Assembly: GCA_033584155.1 (NCBI GenBank)
Contig: CP138355.1
Span: 4,863,501 to 4,927,500, forward strand
Origin: Candidatus Electrothrix scaldis
Lineage (GTDB): Bacteria; Desulfobacterota; Desulfobulbia; Desulfobulbales; Desulfobulbaceae
DNA: 64,000 nt
Direction of reading: 5' to 3'
The translations under genes were made by a program, and so were the position numbers. A model generated the notes under the pieces. The model saw only the letters and a program-made list of their open reading frames with translations, did not search any database and had not been told where the DNA came from. Below, piece after piece: positions 33,840 to 43,226 of the stretch; positions within the stretch are counted from its first letter, which is position 1; each line of letters begins with the position of its first letter.

Positions 33840-34756
33840 TTCAAACCTAATCTTGGTAGCATTTTAATTATTCCAAAAAATTCTTTACGATTTCTCCAGA
33901 ACCATCTCCTGAATTCATTCTGTGCGAAACACCACTTTAGCTCCCTCACCATTTTTAATTCAATTAATTTTAATAATTTTGCCCTTACAGCACAAACTAA
34001 CAAATTATTAGATGCAACCATTTCTGGATCTGTCAATAACCCCTTGTATCGAGAAAAAACCTTTACATAATCTGTCAACTGAAGATGTTGATGCCCCGAA
34101 GAAAATCGTTCATCAGCGCTTCCCCGCCCTACGAAAACATCGTCCAACAAGTAAAAAGCTGCATTAGGATAATGTAGAGCCAAACGAATATATAAATCTA
34201 ACTCAGAGCAATAATTAAGTGAACTATCGTAATAAAGAGGAGAGGTGATTAGATTAAGATTAAAAAAAACATGAGAAGGAGCTGGACATTCTCGAAAACT
34301 AAGTAAGTACTTCACCCAATCAGAAGCCGGGTATGAACCACTTTTTTTCCAAGACAAAAGAGTTCCAGGAGCCTGCGAGTACGCTGATTCAACATTAGCA
34401 GATACTGCTACCAAAGCTGCATTAGGGTTAGCTCGAAAAAAATATCTTATGAAGTCAAAAGCGCCTGGAAGCAACCAATCATCGTGATGCAACAAGATCG
34501 CAATTTCTCCTCGGGCATAACTAATGGCGTGAGACCAATTTTCGGTGAGTCCTCTATTGATACTACTCGTAACCAACTCAACTTCTTTAAAATTACTAGA
34601 GACAATAGATCGCGTTCTATCTATCGAGTTATCGTCACTCACAATAACCCGGATAGTATAACGACCTCCCCCATCTTGAGCAACTACACTAGTTAGACAT
34701 CTCGTTATTACATTAGCCGAATTATAGGCGGGTATACAAACTGCAATTCGATCCAT
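33824..34756 (-). CDS. Glycosyltransferase family 2
   Basis: A 310-residue GT2 enzyme: IAVCIPAYNSANVITRCLTS, then RVIVSDDNSIDRTRSIVSS, and the metal-site strand IAILLHHDDWLLPGAFDFI, where HHDD replaces the common DADD. NYCSELDLYIRLALHYPNAA gives the acceptor-side ED-like motif. The C-terminus is basic and aromatic (RRWFWRNRKEFFGIIKML). It is followed, with overlap, by a sulfotransferase gene. The pair may install and sulfate one residue of the glycan; this is inference from adjacency. Confidence 0.88.
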   Translation of the reverse strand: MDRIAVCIPAYNSANVITRCLTSVVAQDGGGRYTIRVIVSDDNSIDRTRSIVSSNFKEVELVTSSINRGLTENWSHAISYARGEIAILLHHDDWLLPGAFDFIRYFFRANPNAALVAVSANVESAYSQAPGTLLSWKKSGSYPASDWVKYLLSFRECPAPSHVFFNLNLITSPLYYDSSLNYCSELDLYIRLALHYPNAAFYLLDDVFVGRGSADERFSSGHQHLQLTDYVKVFSRYKGLLTDPEMVASNNLLVCAVRAKLLKLIELKMVRELKWCFAQNEFRRWFWRNRKEFFGIIKMLPRLGLKWVMN

Positions 34757-34874
34757 AACTACCCCTAACTAATTAATTCTACCAAAAGACAACAGACGCT
34801 TCGTACAGACAAAATCTTTCTCCCGTGAAAGCTTAATATCCCCGTAAGAAGTCTATTTTTTTGGAATTCTGATC

Positions 34875-34982
34875 TAGTGCTTAGTAAAGTCTAAAATTTA
34901 GGGTTAAACGTGTCGCCCCCGATTAGTCTTCGGGGCTTACCTTGAGACAACAACCCTAAAAATTAGCTATGACTGAGCACTA
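34875..34982. mobile_element. MITE-like element with TA target duplication
   Basis: A 104-base element (34877-34980) in the gap between wzt and a GT2 gene. Its ends are imperfect inverted repeats of about 30 bases: GTGCTTAGTAAAGTCTAAAA at the left is matched by the complement of the right end, which finishes CTATGACTGAGCAC, and both include an AGGGTT/AACCCT block. It is flanked by TA on each side (34875-34876 and 34981-34982), the target duplication of IS630/Tc1-mariner elements. A GC-rich loop with GCCCC and GGGGC lies at the centre. It has no coding capacity. The remaining 190 bases of this gap contain nothing I could interpret. Confidence 0.6.
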
Positions 34983-35054
34983 GTAACTTTTTGAGTTGTC
35001 TCTAGCAATTTATTATTCCCTGACTTCTACGGGATCATCAAACTCGAAATTCTC

Positions 35055-36341
35055 TTAGAATTGCCAATCAAGACGTGGTCTAATCACACCCAATAAACTA
35101 TTTCCAGATTGAGGACGTGTAACAGAATTGACATCATCTAATACATTCAAAGAGATCACACTCTCCAGCATGCAGTGTATTTTGAAGGGAAGCCAAGTCA
35201 CCAATCCAGCAGTGACAGTGTACATATTCTTATTTAAAAAATTTTCTGGCAACCAAACAACGCTAGTTCGACACCCTAGCTTAAAATTTTCACGAATGAG
35301 TAAGGATTCGTCAGGAATGCTACCCAGCACTTTCACACCATCTGAAGTATACAGGTGAAAAATTGGGAGTATTCGCTGATTTTCGGACATAATTGTGTAA
35401 GTAAATTCAACTCCTATCCGCTCAGTAACTTTTGCATACTCTATAGGACTTTTAAATCGATTAACAAATCTAACTTGTTGCAGCTCCACACACTTATCGC
35501 CAGGCCGATCATTTTTATCCCAAGACCTACAAGGTAGCTCATTTGGACCTAAACTTTCCTTAAGATAAAGGCTGACAATATCATTAACTTCTCCTGAGGC
35601 CTTAACATGACCATTATTTAAATAAATACATCTGTTACAAATACTATTAATGGAATTTAAGTTGTGACTTACAAACAGCACTGTCCTACCACTTCCAGCC
35701 ACATCTTTCATCTTACCCAAGCATTTCCTCTGAAATTGTGCATCACCAACCGCCAATACTTCATCGATGATAAGTATCTCTGGATCCAAATGTGCAGCTA
35801 CCGCAAAAGCCAACCTAACTCTCATACCTGAAGAGTAACGTTTAACAGGCGTATCAACAAAATTTTCAACTCCTGAGAACTCGATAATCTCATCAAGTTT
35901 ATTTATGATTTCCAGCTTGGACATACCCAAGATACAACCATTAAGAAAAATATTCTCTCGACCTGTAAGTTCTGGATGAAAACCTGTCCCCACCTCTAAC
36001 AGGCTTGCTATCCTACCTTTAATTTTTATTATTCCTTTTGTAGGGACAGTTACACGTGAAAGTATTTTCAAAAGTGTTGATTTCCCAGCGCCGTTTCTCC
36101 CAATAATCCCTAAAATTTCCCCTTTTTTTAGTTCCAAATTTATGTTTCGTAAAGCCCAGAACTGTCCCCCCTCAACCTGTTTTTCTTGGCCTGCAACCAT
36201 AGGAACTATTTGAGAATTAGGGTCCTCTTTACCGCACAGCTTTGCCCACCAAGATTGCATGTCTTCCCGTAGGGTTCCGTGACCAATTACGCCGAGGCGA
36301 TATTCTTTCCAAAGATCTTCTATTTGTATTACAGAGGACAT
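35055..36341 (-). CDS. wzt: Polysaccharide ABC exporter ATP-binding protein (Wzt type)
   Basis: A 428-residue ATPase that powers export of a finished lipid-linked polysaccharide. The ABC domain (about residues 1-245) has the Walker A IGRNGAGKSTLLKILS, the signature RYSSGMRVRLAFAVAAHL and the Walker B PEILIIDEVLAVGD, with FVSHNLNSI as H-loop. The residues from about 260 to 428 form an added beta-rich domain, as in Wzt proteins that recognise a terminal modification of the O-antigen. The SD AAAGGAAT precedes the ATG. The 137-base gap upstream contains the inverted pair AATTCTGTT (36415-36423) and AACAGAATT (36471-36479). Confidence 0.93.
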   Translation of the reverse strand: MSSVIQIEDLWKEYRLGVIGHGTLREDMQSWWAKLCGKEDPNSQIVPMVAGQEKQVEGGQFWALRNINLELKKGEILGIIGRNGAGKSTLLKILSRVTVPTKGIIKIKGRIASLLEVGTGFHPELTGRENIFLNGCILGMSKLEIINKLDEIIEFSGVENFVDTPVKRYSSGMRVRLAFAVAAHLDPEILIIDEVLAVGDAQFQRKCLGKMKDVAGSGRTVLFVSHNLNSINSICNRCIYLNNGHVKASGEVNDIVSLYLKESLGPNELPCRSWDKNDRPGDKCVELQQVRFVNRFKSPIEYAKVTERIGVEFTYTIMSENQRILPIFHLYTSDGVKVLGSIPDESLLIRENFKLGCRTSVVWLPENFLNKNMYTVTAGLVTWLPFKIHCMLESVISLNVLDDVNSVTRPQSGNSLLGVIRPRLDWQF

Positions 36342-36478
36342 GATTCCTTTTTCTTTATCTTTCGATACGATTTATTAGAACTTATATTTCAAATTCAACT
36401 TTCTGATTATAATAAATTCTGTTAATTTATAGAAAACAGTGAGTTGGCGTATCAACAGAATCCGTTATGAAACAGAAT

Positions 36479-37327
36479 TTATACGGTATCCATAAAAGTT
36501 TTTTCAATACGACTAAACAAAAGGATACCTGCAAACAAAATCACCAGGGTAACAATCCAACTTATACCGACGTAACTCCACTGAATTACCCCTGAACCAA
36601 AAAAAGCATACCTGAAACTTTCAACCACTGAAACCATAGGATTCAGAACATACCAAGGTAGCAACCATTCTGGAATCAAGGTCAGAGGATATACAATAGG
36701 TGTAGCATACATCCACAACTGCGTGACAAAGCCCATAGCAAATCGCAGGTCTTTATATTTAGTTGTCATTGAAGAAATCAGAATTCCCATACCGATACCG
36801 AGCAAAGCCATCTGAAGAAGTAAAACAGGAAAAACTGCAATCCACCATTTAGGCAAAATAGGAGCCCCGTTAACCATAAAATAAAAATAAAAACAAAGAA
36901 AAAAAATAAATTGGATTCCATACTGAAGTAAACCGGAGATAACAGACGATACAGGTACAGCGAGCCGGGGAAAATATACCTTACCGAATACTCCTGCATT
37001 ACCGACAAAGGTATTTGATGTCCTCACCATACAGCTGGCAAAATAGCTCCATCCCACATTACCAGCCATATAAAAAAGAAAGGGAGGGATATTATCAGTC
37101 GGAATTCTAGCGACCTTACTAAAAATAACTGTATATACTAATGTTGTGAGCAATGGTTGAATCAAAAACCACAGTGGCCCGAGAACTGTTTGTTTATGAG
37201 CCGTGACAAAATCTCGTTTGACAAACATGCTAATCAGATCCCGGTAACGCCAAAGCTCCCCAAGATGGATATCAAACCACCCTGTTTTAGGCTTAATCAC
37301 CAAATCCCATTGTTCTTCGTTACTCAT
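36479..37327 (-). CDS. wzm: Polysaccharide ABC exporter permease (Wzm type)
   Basis: A 282-residue inner-membrane protein of the ABC-2 family with six hydrophobic segments. Its cytoplasmic N-terminus ends in RYRDLISMFVKRDFVTAHKQ, followed by TVLGPLWFLIQPLLTTLVYT, the amphipathic helix and first membrane segment of O-antigen exporters. Later segments include WWIAVFPVLLLQMALLGIGM and LRFAMGFVTQLWMYATPIVY, the typical permease signature. With the Wzt gene downstream it forms the exporter of the cluster's glycan. No Wzx/Wzy genes were seen, so the ABC route is the predicted one. Confidence 0.94.
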   Translation of the reverse strand: MSNEEQWDLVIKPKTGWFDIHLGELWRYRDLISMFVKRDFVTAHKQTVLGPLWFLIQPLLTTLVYTVIFSKVARIPTDNIPPFLFYMAGNVGWSYFASCMVRTSNTFVGNAGVFGKVYFPRLAVPVSSVISGLLQYGIQFIFFLCFYFYFMVNGAPILPKWWIAVFPVLLLQMALLGIGMGILISSMTTKYKDLRFAMGFVTQLWMYATPIVYPLTLIPEWLLPWYVLNPMVSVVESFRYAFFGSGVIQWSYVGISWIVTLVILFAGILLFSRIEKTFMDTV

Positions 37328-37347
37328 TGTATCTCTCTACCGTTGTA

Positions 37348-37860
37348 TTAATTGCTATTCATCTTTGCCAAAAGGCGAACGAGGGGATTACCTAATATGG
37401 ATCCTAGTCGTTCCTGGAGTTTTTTTGCCCGATAAACCCGCTGCTGCATAAAGCTCAATTCTTCTTTATTGGTCGATACAGAAGCTATTTCCAGCAACTG
37501 AAGACTCTTTTCAAGTTCATCGCCAAAATGCTGCACCTTATGGCGGAGCATTGACAACAAACCTTGCTGCAAGGCACTGGCAATGTTTTCTGCGCTCCGG
37601 TAATATTTTTTCCGTTCCCCTTTTATCCAAACGCGTTGGATCAGACCTAAGGCCTCAAGCTGGCGAGCTGCAACACTGACAGATGCCTTGCTCAAGCCTA
37701 AGTCTAGTTCTAAGACATCCAGTGAGCATTCCTTGGGCTGGAGATAAAGATACACCAGCACCTGTCCGACAATGCGGCCCAAGCCCAAATCCTGGCTGGT
37801 GCGCCCTCCTGTCTCAATAAGGTTCTTTCGTGCTGCTGCAATATTATCGACTGAATCCAT
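37348..37860 (-). CDS. GbsR/MarR-type winged-helix transcriptional regulator
   Basis: A 170-residue DNA-binding protein. The N-terminal part (about residues 25-100) is a winged helix: GLGRIVGQVLVYLYLQPKEC, then LDVLELDLGLSKASVSVAAR as helix-turn-helix, and QLEALGLIQRVWIKGERKKY as wing. The C-terminal 70 residues are helical and probably form the dimer interface. GbsR-like regulators often sit beside osmolyte or exopolysaccharide genes. Here it directly precedes wzm-wzt on the same strand with a 20-base gap, so it likely controls the export genes. No clear ribosome binding site is visible. Confidence 0.82.
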   Translation of the reverse strand: MDSVDNIAAARKNLIETGGRTSQDLGLGRIVGQVLVYLYLQPKECSLDVLELDLGLSKASVSVAARQLEALGLIQRVWIKGERKKYYRSAENIASALQQGLLSMLRHKVQHFGDELEKSLQLLEIASVSTNKEELSFMQQRVYRAKKLQERLGSILGNPLVRLLAKMNSN

Positions 37861-38009
37861 TTTTAACTTTTAAAAATTTCTGAAAGCTACAAAATATAAA
37901 AAAAGCACGATTGAAAACAAATTGCAACTACTACCGCAAAAATCTCAAAAACCGATACCGAGAACATACACCATCTTCATTCTGCTTTCCAAAAACAAGC
38001 CTGAACGTA

Positions 38010-39578
38010 TTAACAAATACAGACCCTACCATCTTTCAGCACGTACTTCTCACCCGTATGCGGACAAATATCCTCCCCTTCTCCCTGCAAGGGAAGGCCC
38101 AACTTTTCCCCATGCCTGCTCATCCACCCGGTTTGCCGGGCAGGATTGCCGGTCATCAAGGCGAAAGCCGGAACATCACGGGTGACTACTGCCCCAGCGC
38201 CGATAAAGGCAGACTCACCGATTTCCACTCCGCAGACTATGGTTGCATTGGCACCAATGGTTGCCCCCTTATGGACAAGGGTTTTTCTGAATTCTTTTTT
38301 CCTGGAAACAGCAGAGCGCGGATTAAACACATTGGTGAACACCATAGAAGGACCACAGAAAACATCGTCCTCCAGTTCCACCCCCTTATAGACGGAAACG
38401 TTATTCTGGATCTTACATCCTGAGCCAATCCGTACATCCGGCCCGATAACGACATTCTGCCCGATGGAACATGATTCACCAATAATGCTCCCGGAGAGTA
38501 TATGGGAAAAATGCCACACCTTTGTTCCCTCTCCGATCTGAACATTATCGTCAACCTGAGCAGTTTCATGAATATCGAAACCAGCCTCTCGGCCAGCAAC
38601 CTGAATAAGAGAGGCATTACCTTTTTCCAGGGACTCCTGGCAGCAATTCAACACCGTCAACACTCTGAGCCCCTCTTCGCCGTCCGTCCTTGGTTGCTTG
38701 CGTGTCGCTATGCAATCAAGAAAATGGGCACATTCTGCCCGCAGGGGTTCCTCCTGCTCAACATGAACCTGCACAGCCTCTGCCCGGTCGGCCACCGGGA
38801 TATTACCTTCCCATTTTACGGAATGCGGGTAAAGCTGTAATTTTTCTTCCCACGGGGCAGTATCATTAAAGACCGCCATCTGCTTATCACCAACCACTAC
38901 CAGCATCTGCTCCTTAAAGGGATGGAGCCAGGAGACAAAGATATGGGCCCGAGTCCCTGAAGGAAAATCCAGGAGTGTGACCGTGGTGTCGGCGATCCGC
39001 TGATGGAGGAAATTTCCTCCTTGGGCGCAGACCGTTGTCGGCATTTCTCCGATGAGACCTAAAATAACGGAAATATCGTGAGGAGCAAAGGACCAGAGGA
39101 CATTTTCCTCCCGCCGAAGCTTCCCGAGATTGAGCCGGTTGGAGTAGATGTACTGAATCCTTCCCAGCTCGCCTGCATCGACCAGCTCCTTCAATTTAAG
39201 AACCAGGGGATGATACCAGAGCAGATGGCCGATCATCAAAATCCGCCCCTTTTCCCTGGCGATTGCATTCAACTCCCTGCCCTCTTTTTCCGAGAGACAA
39301 AGTGGTTTTTCCACATAAACATCTTTGCCCGCAAGCAAGGCCTCTTTTGCCAGGGTAGCATGAGTCACCGCCGGGGTAGAGATGGCAATGCCGGTCACAT
39401 CAGGATCATTAATGACTTCAGCAAAGGACAAGCAGGACGCGACATCAGGATAATCCTTTGTAAACAAGGCCAAGGTATCAGGATTGCTATCGCAAATACT
39501 GTGTAAGGCGTTCAGGGCATAAAAATTACGAACCAGATTTTTTCCCCAATAGCCGGATCCAATAACTGAAATTTTCAT
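38010..39578 (-). CDS. Gfo/Idh/MocA oxidoreductase fused to beta-helix acetyltransferase (WlbA-WlbB-like)
   Basis: A 522-residue fusion. Residues 1 to about 330 are an NAD-dependent sugar dehydrogenase: [20 protein letters not shown], then the catalytic-lysine motif [14 protein letters not shown] and a C-terminal alpha/beta part with [19 protein letters not shown]. From about residue 345 a left-handed beta-helix acetyltransferase follows, with [40 protein letters not shown] and [16 protein letters not shown], the exact style of WbpD/WlbB. Separate WlbA and WlbB proteins make diacetamido-glucuronic acid derivatives. The ATG at 39578 has an AGGAG site; the open frame runs 74 codons further upstream but without homology. 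The C-terminus has a CPHTGEKY...CIC cysteine pair. Confidence 0.85.
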   Translation of the reverse strand: MKISVIGSGYWGKNLVRNFYALNALHSICDSNPDTLALFTKDYPDVASCLSFAEVINDPDVTGIAISTPAVTHATLAKEALLAGKDVYVEKPLCLSEKEGRELNAIAREKGRILMIGHLLWYHPLVLKLKELVDAGELGRIQYIYSNRLNLGKLRREENVLWSFAPHDISVILGLIGEMPTTVCAQGGNFLHQRIADTTVTLLDFPSGTRAHIFVSWLHPFKEQMLVVVGDKQMAVFNDTAPWEEKLQLYPHSVKWEGNIPVADRAEAVQVHVEQEEPLRAECAHFLDCIATRKQPRTDGEEGLRVLTVLNCCQESLEKGNASLIQVAGREAGFDIHETAQVDDNVQIGEGTKVWHFSHILSGSIIGESCSIGQNVVIGPDVRIGSGCKIQNNVSVYKGVELEDDVFCGPSMVFTNVFNPRSAVSRKKEFRKTLVHKGATIGANATIVCGVEIGESAFIGAGAVVTRDVPAFALMTGNPARQTGWMSRHGEKLGLPLQGEGEDICPHTGEKYVLKDGRVCIC

Positions 39579-39829
39579 TTCTTTTCTCTCCTTAGATGAG
39601 ATGTAATACTCGAAACTAGGCAATTTCCCTTGCATCTTCTCCCGATCAGAGTAAAATTCTGCATTTTTTATCTTTGTTTTCGCAGAGGCAGCCTGCCCTA
39701 GACCGAGGCATGCGGAATACTTTAGGCATTGATCTGTTATTACAATAAGAAAAAGAGCTTGTCCAGGTAGAAGTACAGAGCACGATACCTGAATCCTCAA
39801 TCAAACATATTTACTCCACGAGAAAAGCA

Positions 39830-42637
39830 ATGGAATACCGGGATACCCTGAATCTACCCAAAACCAAATTCAACATGAAGGCGAATCTGACCCAGAAAGA
39901 GCCACAATACCTCAAGCACTGGGATAAAGAAAAACTCTATCAGAAGCTTCAGGAAGCAGCAGCGGACAAGCCCCTGTTTATTCTTCATGACGGCCCTCCC
40001 TATGCCAACGGCAATATTCATCTCGGCACAGCCTTTAACAAGGTACTCAAGGATATCATCCTCAAGTCCCGGCGTCTGGCCGGTTTCCAGGCCCCGTATA
40101 TTCCGGGCTGGGACTGCCACGGCCTGCCCATTGAGCATAATGTAGACAAAGAGCTGGGAAAGAAAAAAGAGACTATCCCGGTCTTGTCCAAGCGGGGAGC
40201 CTGCCGCAAATATGCCGAAAAATGGATCAAAACCCAGAAAGCGCAATTTCGCCGTCTTGGTGTCTTGGGCGACTGGGATAATCCTTATCTGACTATCAAT
40301 TTCGCCTACGAGGCTGCTATTGCCCGCGAATTTAATCGTTTCCTGCTCTCTGATGGCGTGGTGCGCTCCAAAAAACCGGTCTACTGGTGCTCCACCTGCC
40401 GCACAGCCCTGGCTGAGGCCGAGGTTGAATATTACGATCATACCTCACCGTCCATTTATGTCAAATTTCCTGTGGCTGAGAACCTGAGTGAGGCAGTGCC
40501 GGAACTGGCAGGCCTGGAAAACCTCAAAGTCCTGATCTGGACCACTACCCCTTGGACCCTGCCCGCAAATACCGGTATAGCTTTCCACCCTGATTTTGTC
40601 TATGCCGCTGTTGCGGTCAAGGATGAAGTCTGGATTCTGGCGCAGGAACTGGTAGAAAAATGCTTTGAGGAATTCGGAATCAGCAAATACAAGGTGCTGA
40701 CGACTTTTTCTGCCAAGGGGCTGGAAGGCAAGAAATGCCGCCATCCCTTTATGGATCGTGATTCTCTGATGGTCCTGGCTGACTATGTTACCACCGAGGC
40801 TGGTACCGGCTGTGTGCATACCGCTCCCGGACATGGTACCGATGACTACATGACCGGCCTGCGCTATAACCTGGATGTGCTCTCCCCCCTGGATGATGCA
40901 GGCCAGTATACCGAAGAGGCAGGCAAATACGCCGGTCGCCAGGTTCCCACAGTCAACCGGGAAATCAACGATGACATGGCAGCCGATGGCTCCCTGGTCA
41001 AGGAAGGGGAAATCGATCACTCCTACCCCCATTGCTGGCGTTGTAAAAAGCCGGTGATCTATCGGGCCACCAAGCAGTGGTTCATCTCCATGAAAAATAA
41101 TGACCTGCGCGACAAGGCCCTCCAAGCCATCAACGAGGTCAAATGGACCCCGGCCTGGGGCCAGCAGCGTATCTACGGCATGGTGGAGGGCCGACCGGAT
41201 TGGTGCGTCTCCCGCCAGCGTTCCTGGGGTGTGCCTCTGACCGTGCTGACCTGCGCGGATTGTGGCGAAATCCTCAAAAATACTGAGGTCTGTGAAAATA
41301 TTGAGGCCATGTTTGAACAAGAAGGAGCTGATGCCTGGTTCAAGCATGAGGCAGCTGACTTTCTCCCGGATGAGGTACAATGCTCCTGCGGCTCCACCCA
41401 TTTTGAGAAGGAGACCGATATCCTGGATGTCTGGTTTGACTCCGGGGTCAGCCATGCTGCGGTTGTGGAGGCTCGGGACGAGTTGCGTTCTCCGGCAGAT
41501 CTGTACCTGGAAGGCAGTGACCAGCATCGCGGCTGGTTCCAGTCCTCCCTGCTGGCCTCTGTCGGAACCCGTGACAGAGCGCCGTTCAAGGGCGTATTTA
41601 CCCACGGCTTTATCGTGGATGGCAAGGGTAAAAAAATGTCCAAGTCCATCGGCAACGTGATTGCACCCCAAGAGATGATCGATAAATTCGGGGCAGAGAT
41701 TCTCCGTCTCTGGGTTGCCAGTGAGGATTACCGGGATGATGTCAAGGTCTCTGAGGAGATCCTTCGCCGGGTGTCTGATTCCTATCGTAAACTGCGTAAT
41801 ACCCTGCGCTTCCTCCTTTCCAACCTCAATGACTTTAATCCGGCCACAGACAGCGTCGGCCCCGAGGCCTTCAAGGAGATAGACCAATGGGCTCTGGCCC
41901 GATTCGCCGACTTCGTCCGACGGGTAGAGCGCGCCTATAACGAATATGAATTCCATGCTATCTATCACGCCCTACTCAATTTCTGCGGCACCACCATCTC
42001 CAGTCTGTACATGGATGTGCTCAAAGATCGACTCTACTGTTCTGCGCCGAATGCGCCGGAACGCCGGGCAGCGCAAACAGTCATCTATCGCATTCTTGGC
42101 GGCCTGCTCCGCCTGATGGCTCCGATCCTCAGCGTAACCGCAGCCGAGGCTTGGGAACATATGCACGGACTTGACCAGAAATCACCTGTCGAGAAATCAG
42201 TCTTTTTTGCTGATTTCCCTCAAGTGGATGATATTGCCCAGGATGAGGAGCTGGACAAACGCTGGAGCAAATTGCTTGACCTGCGCAGTGAGATTACCAG
42301 AGTACTAGAGGCAGCCCGTCGGGATAAGACCATCGGCCTGTCCCTGGATGCGGAAGTGCTCCTGCAGGCAGATGAAGAGACCACGGCCTTTCTGAACGAG
42401 AATCTGGCGCTATTACAAGAACTCTGCATTGTTTCCAGCCTGCGAGTTGTGACAAAGGCAGGCGATGCCACCTTTGTTGCTGGCGAGGAAATGAAGGATC
42501 TGCAAATTGCTGTTCAGCCTGCGCCGGGCAATAAATGCGAACGCTGCTGGACCATCTCTCCCTCAGTCGGCGAGGACAGCGAGCATCCGACCCTGTGCAG
42601 TCGCTGTCTTGCGGTGGTCAAGGAGCTGGCGAGCTGA
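39830..42637 (+). CDS. ileS: Isoleucine-tRNA ligase
   Basis: A 935-residue class I aminoacyl-tRNA synthetase that charges tRNA-Ile and edits mischarged valine. The HIGH motif appears as PPYANGNIHLGTAF (about residue 56-69) and KMSKS as KGKKMSKSIGN (about 599-609). The editing domain is marked by TTPWTLPANTGIAFHP and APGHGTDDY. A C-terminal zinc site CERCW...CSRC (about residues 902-926) is of the bacterial type. It is the first plus-strand gene after the glycan cluster. The 251-base divergent gap before it has a TACAAT at 39741-39746 as possible -10 box. It is followed by lspA two bases after the stop. Confidence 0.97.
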   Translation: MEYRDTLNLPKTKFNMKANLTQKEPQYLKHWDKEKLYQKLQEAAADKPLFILHDGPPYANGNIHLGTAFNKVLKDIILKSRRLAGFQAPYIPGWDCHGLPIEHNVDKELGKKKETIPVLSKRGACRKYAEKWIKTQKAQFRRLGVLGDWDNPYLTINFAYEAAIAREFNRFLLSDGVVRSKKPVYWCSTCRTALAEAEVEYYDHTSPSIYVKFPVAENLSEAVPELAGLENLKVLIWTTTPWTLPANTGIAFHPDFVYAAVAVKDEVWILAQELVEKCFEEFGISKYKVLTTFSAKGLEGKKCRHPFMDRDSLMVLADYVTTEAGTGCVHTAPGHGTDDYMTGLRYNLDVLSPLDDAGQYTEEAGKYAGRQVPTVNREINDDMAADGSLVKEGEIDHSYPHCWRCKKPVIYRATKQWFISMKNNDLRDKALQAINEVKWTPAWGQQRIYGMVEGRPDWCVSRQRSWGVPLTVLTCADCGEILKNTEVCENIEAMFEQEGADAWFKHEAADFLPDEVQCSCGSTHFEKETDILDVWFDSGVSHAAVVEARDELRSPADLYLEGSDQHRGWFQSSLLASVGTRDRAPFKGVFTHGFIVDGKGKKMSKSIGNVIAPQEMIDKFGAEILRLWVASEDYRDDVKVSEEILRRVSDSYRKLRNTLRFLLSNLNDFNPATDSVGPEAFKEIDQWALARFADFVRRVERAYNEYEFHAIYHALLNFCGTTISSLYMDVLKDRLYCSAPNAPERRAAQTVIYRILGGLLRLMAPILSVTAAEAWEHMHGLDQKSPVEKSVFFADFPQVDDIAQDEELDKRWSKLLDLRSEITRVLEAARRDKTIGLSLDAEVLLQADEETTAFLNENLALLQELCIVSSLRVVTKAGDATFVAGEEMKDLQIAVQPAPGNKCERCWTISPSVGEDSEHPTLCSRCLAVVKELAS

Positions 42638-42639
42638 TT

Positions 42640-43146
42640 ATGATCCGTTTTTTCATCATCATGGTGCTGGTCGTGGTTAGCGACCAGCTGAGTAAACTCT
42701 GGATTCTGGATAACTTCTTACTCTATGAATCCAGAGAGATTATTCCTGGTTTTTTCAATCTTACCTTTCTCCGCAATACTGGGGCCGCCTTTGGCTTGCT
42801 CTCTGGAATGCCGCTGCTCTGGCGGCAGATCTTTTTCATCACCATTGCGGCGGCGGCCTTGGTCGCGCTTGTGATCATGCAGCGTAAGATGGGGAAAGAG
42901 AACTCCTGGTATACCATCTGCTTCGCCCTCATCGGGGGCGGAGCGGTCGGTAATGTGATTGATCGGGTCCTGTACGGCTCAGTGGTGGATTTCCTGGATG
43001 TCTATGTCAAGGGCTACCACTGGCCTGCCTTTAATATCGCGGATTCCGGGATTACTGTGGGTGTGACGATCTTTTTGCTGTTGCAGTTTTTTGAGAAGGA
43101 GGAGAAGCAATCAGAAAAAAGCTCGCCCTGTCCTGCGGAGGAGTGA
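42640..43146 (+). CDS. lspA: Lipoprotein signal peptidase (signal peptidase II)
   Basis: A 168-residue inner-membrane aspartic protease that removes signal peptides from prolipoproteins after lipid attachment. It has four membrane segments, beginning IRFFIIMVLVVVSDQLSKLW with the conserved DQLSK. FLRNTGAAFGLL is a family signature, and the two catalytic Asp lie in YGSVVDFLDVYV and AFNIADSGITVG. The ATG at 42640 begins two bases after the ileS stop and is preferred to a start inside ileS at 42535. The ileS-lspA order is common in bacteria. A short polar C-terminal tail follows the last membrane segment. Confidence 0.96.
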   Translation: MIRFFIIMVLVVVSDQLSKLWILDNFLLYESREIIPGFFNLTFLRNTGAAFGLLSGMPLLWRQIFFITIAAAALVALVIMQRKMGKENSWYTICFALIGGGAVGNVIDRVLYGSVVDFLDVYVKGYHWPAFNIADSGITVGVTIFLLLQFFEKEEKQSEKSSPCPAEE

Positions 43147-43226
43147 TACGGAGTTTTCCTGAATCGGGTTGAGGGAAAAGATTCCCCGGAAGATAAGCAA
43201 GTGCAGGCGGAGAAAATGGCGTTGCA

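Noticed and set aside
39580-39829. T-box or other tRNA-sensing leader for ileS
   Set aside because: No T-box sequence, specifier loop or terminator hairpin could be recognised in the gap, and T-boxes are rare outside Gram-positive lineages.
40445-41968. A 507-codon open frame antisense to ileS, and a similar 195-codon frame at 39854-40441
   Set aside because: They lie fully within ileS, mirror its codon pattern, have no recognisable domain and arise from GC-biased third positions.
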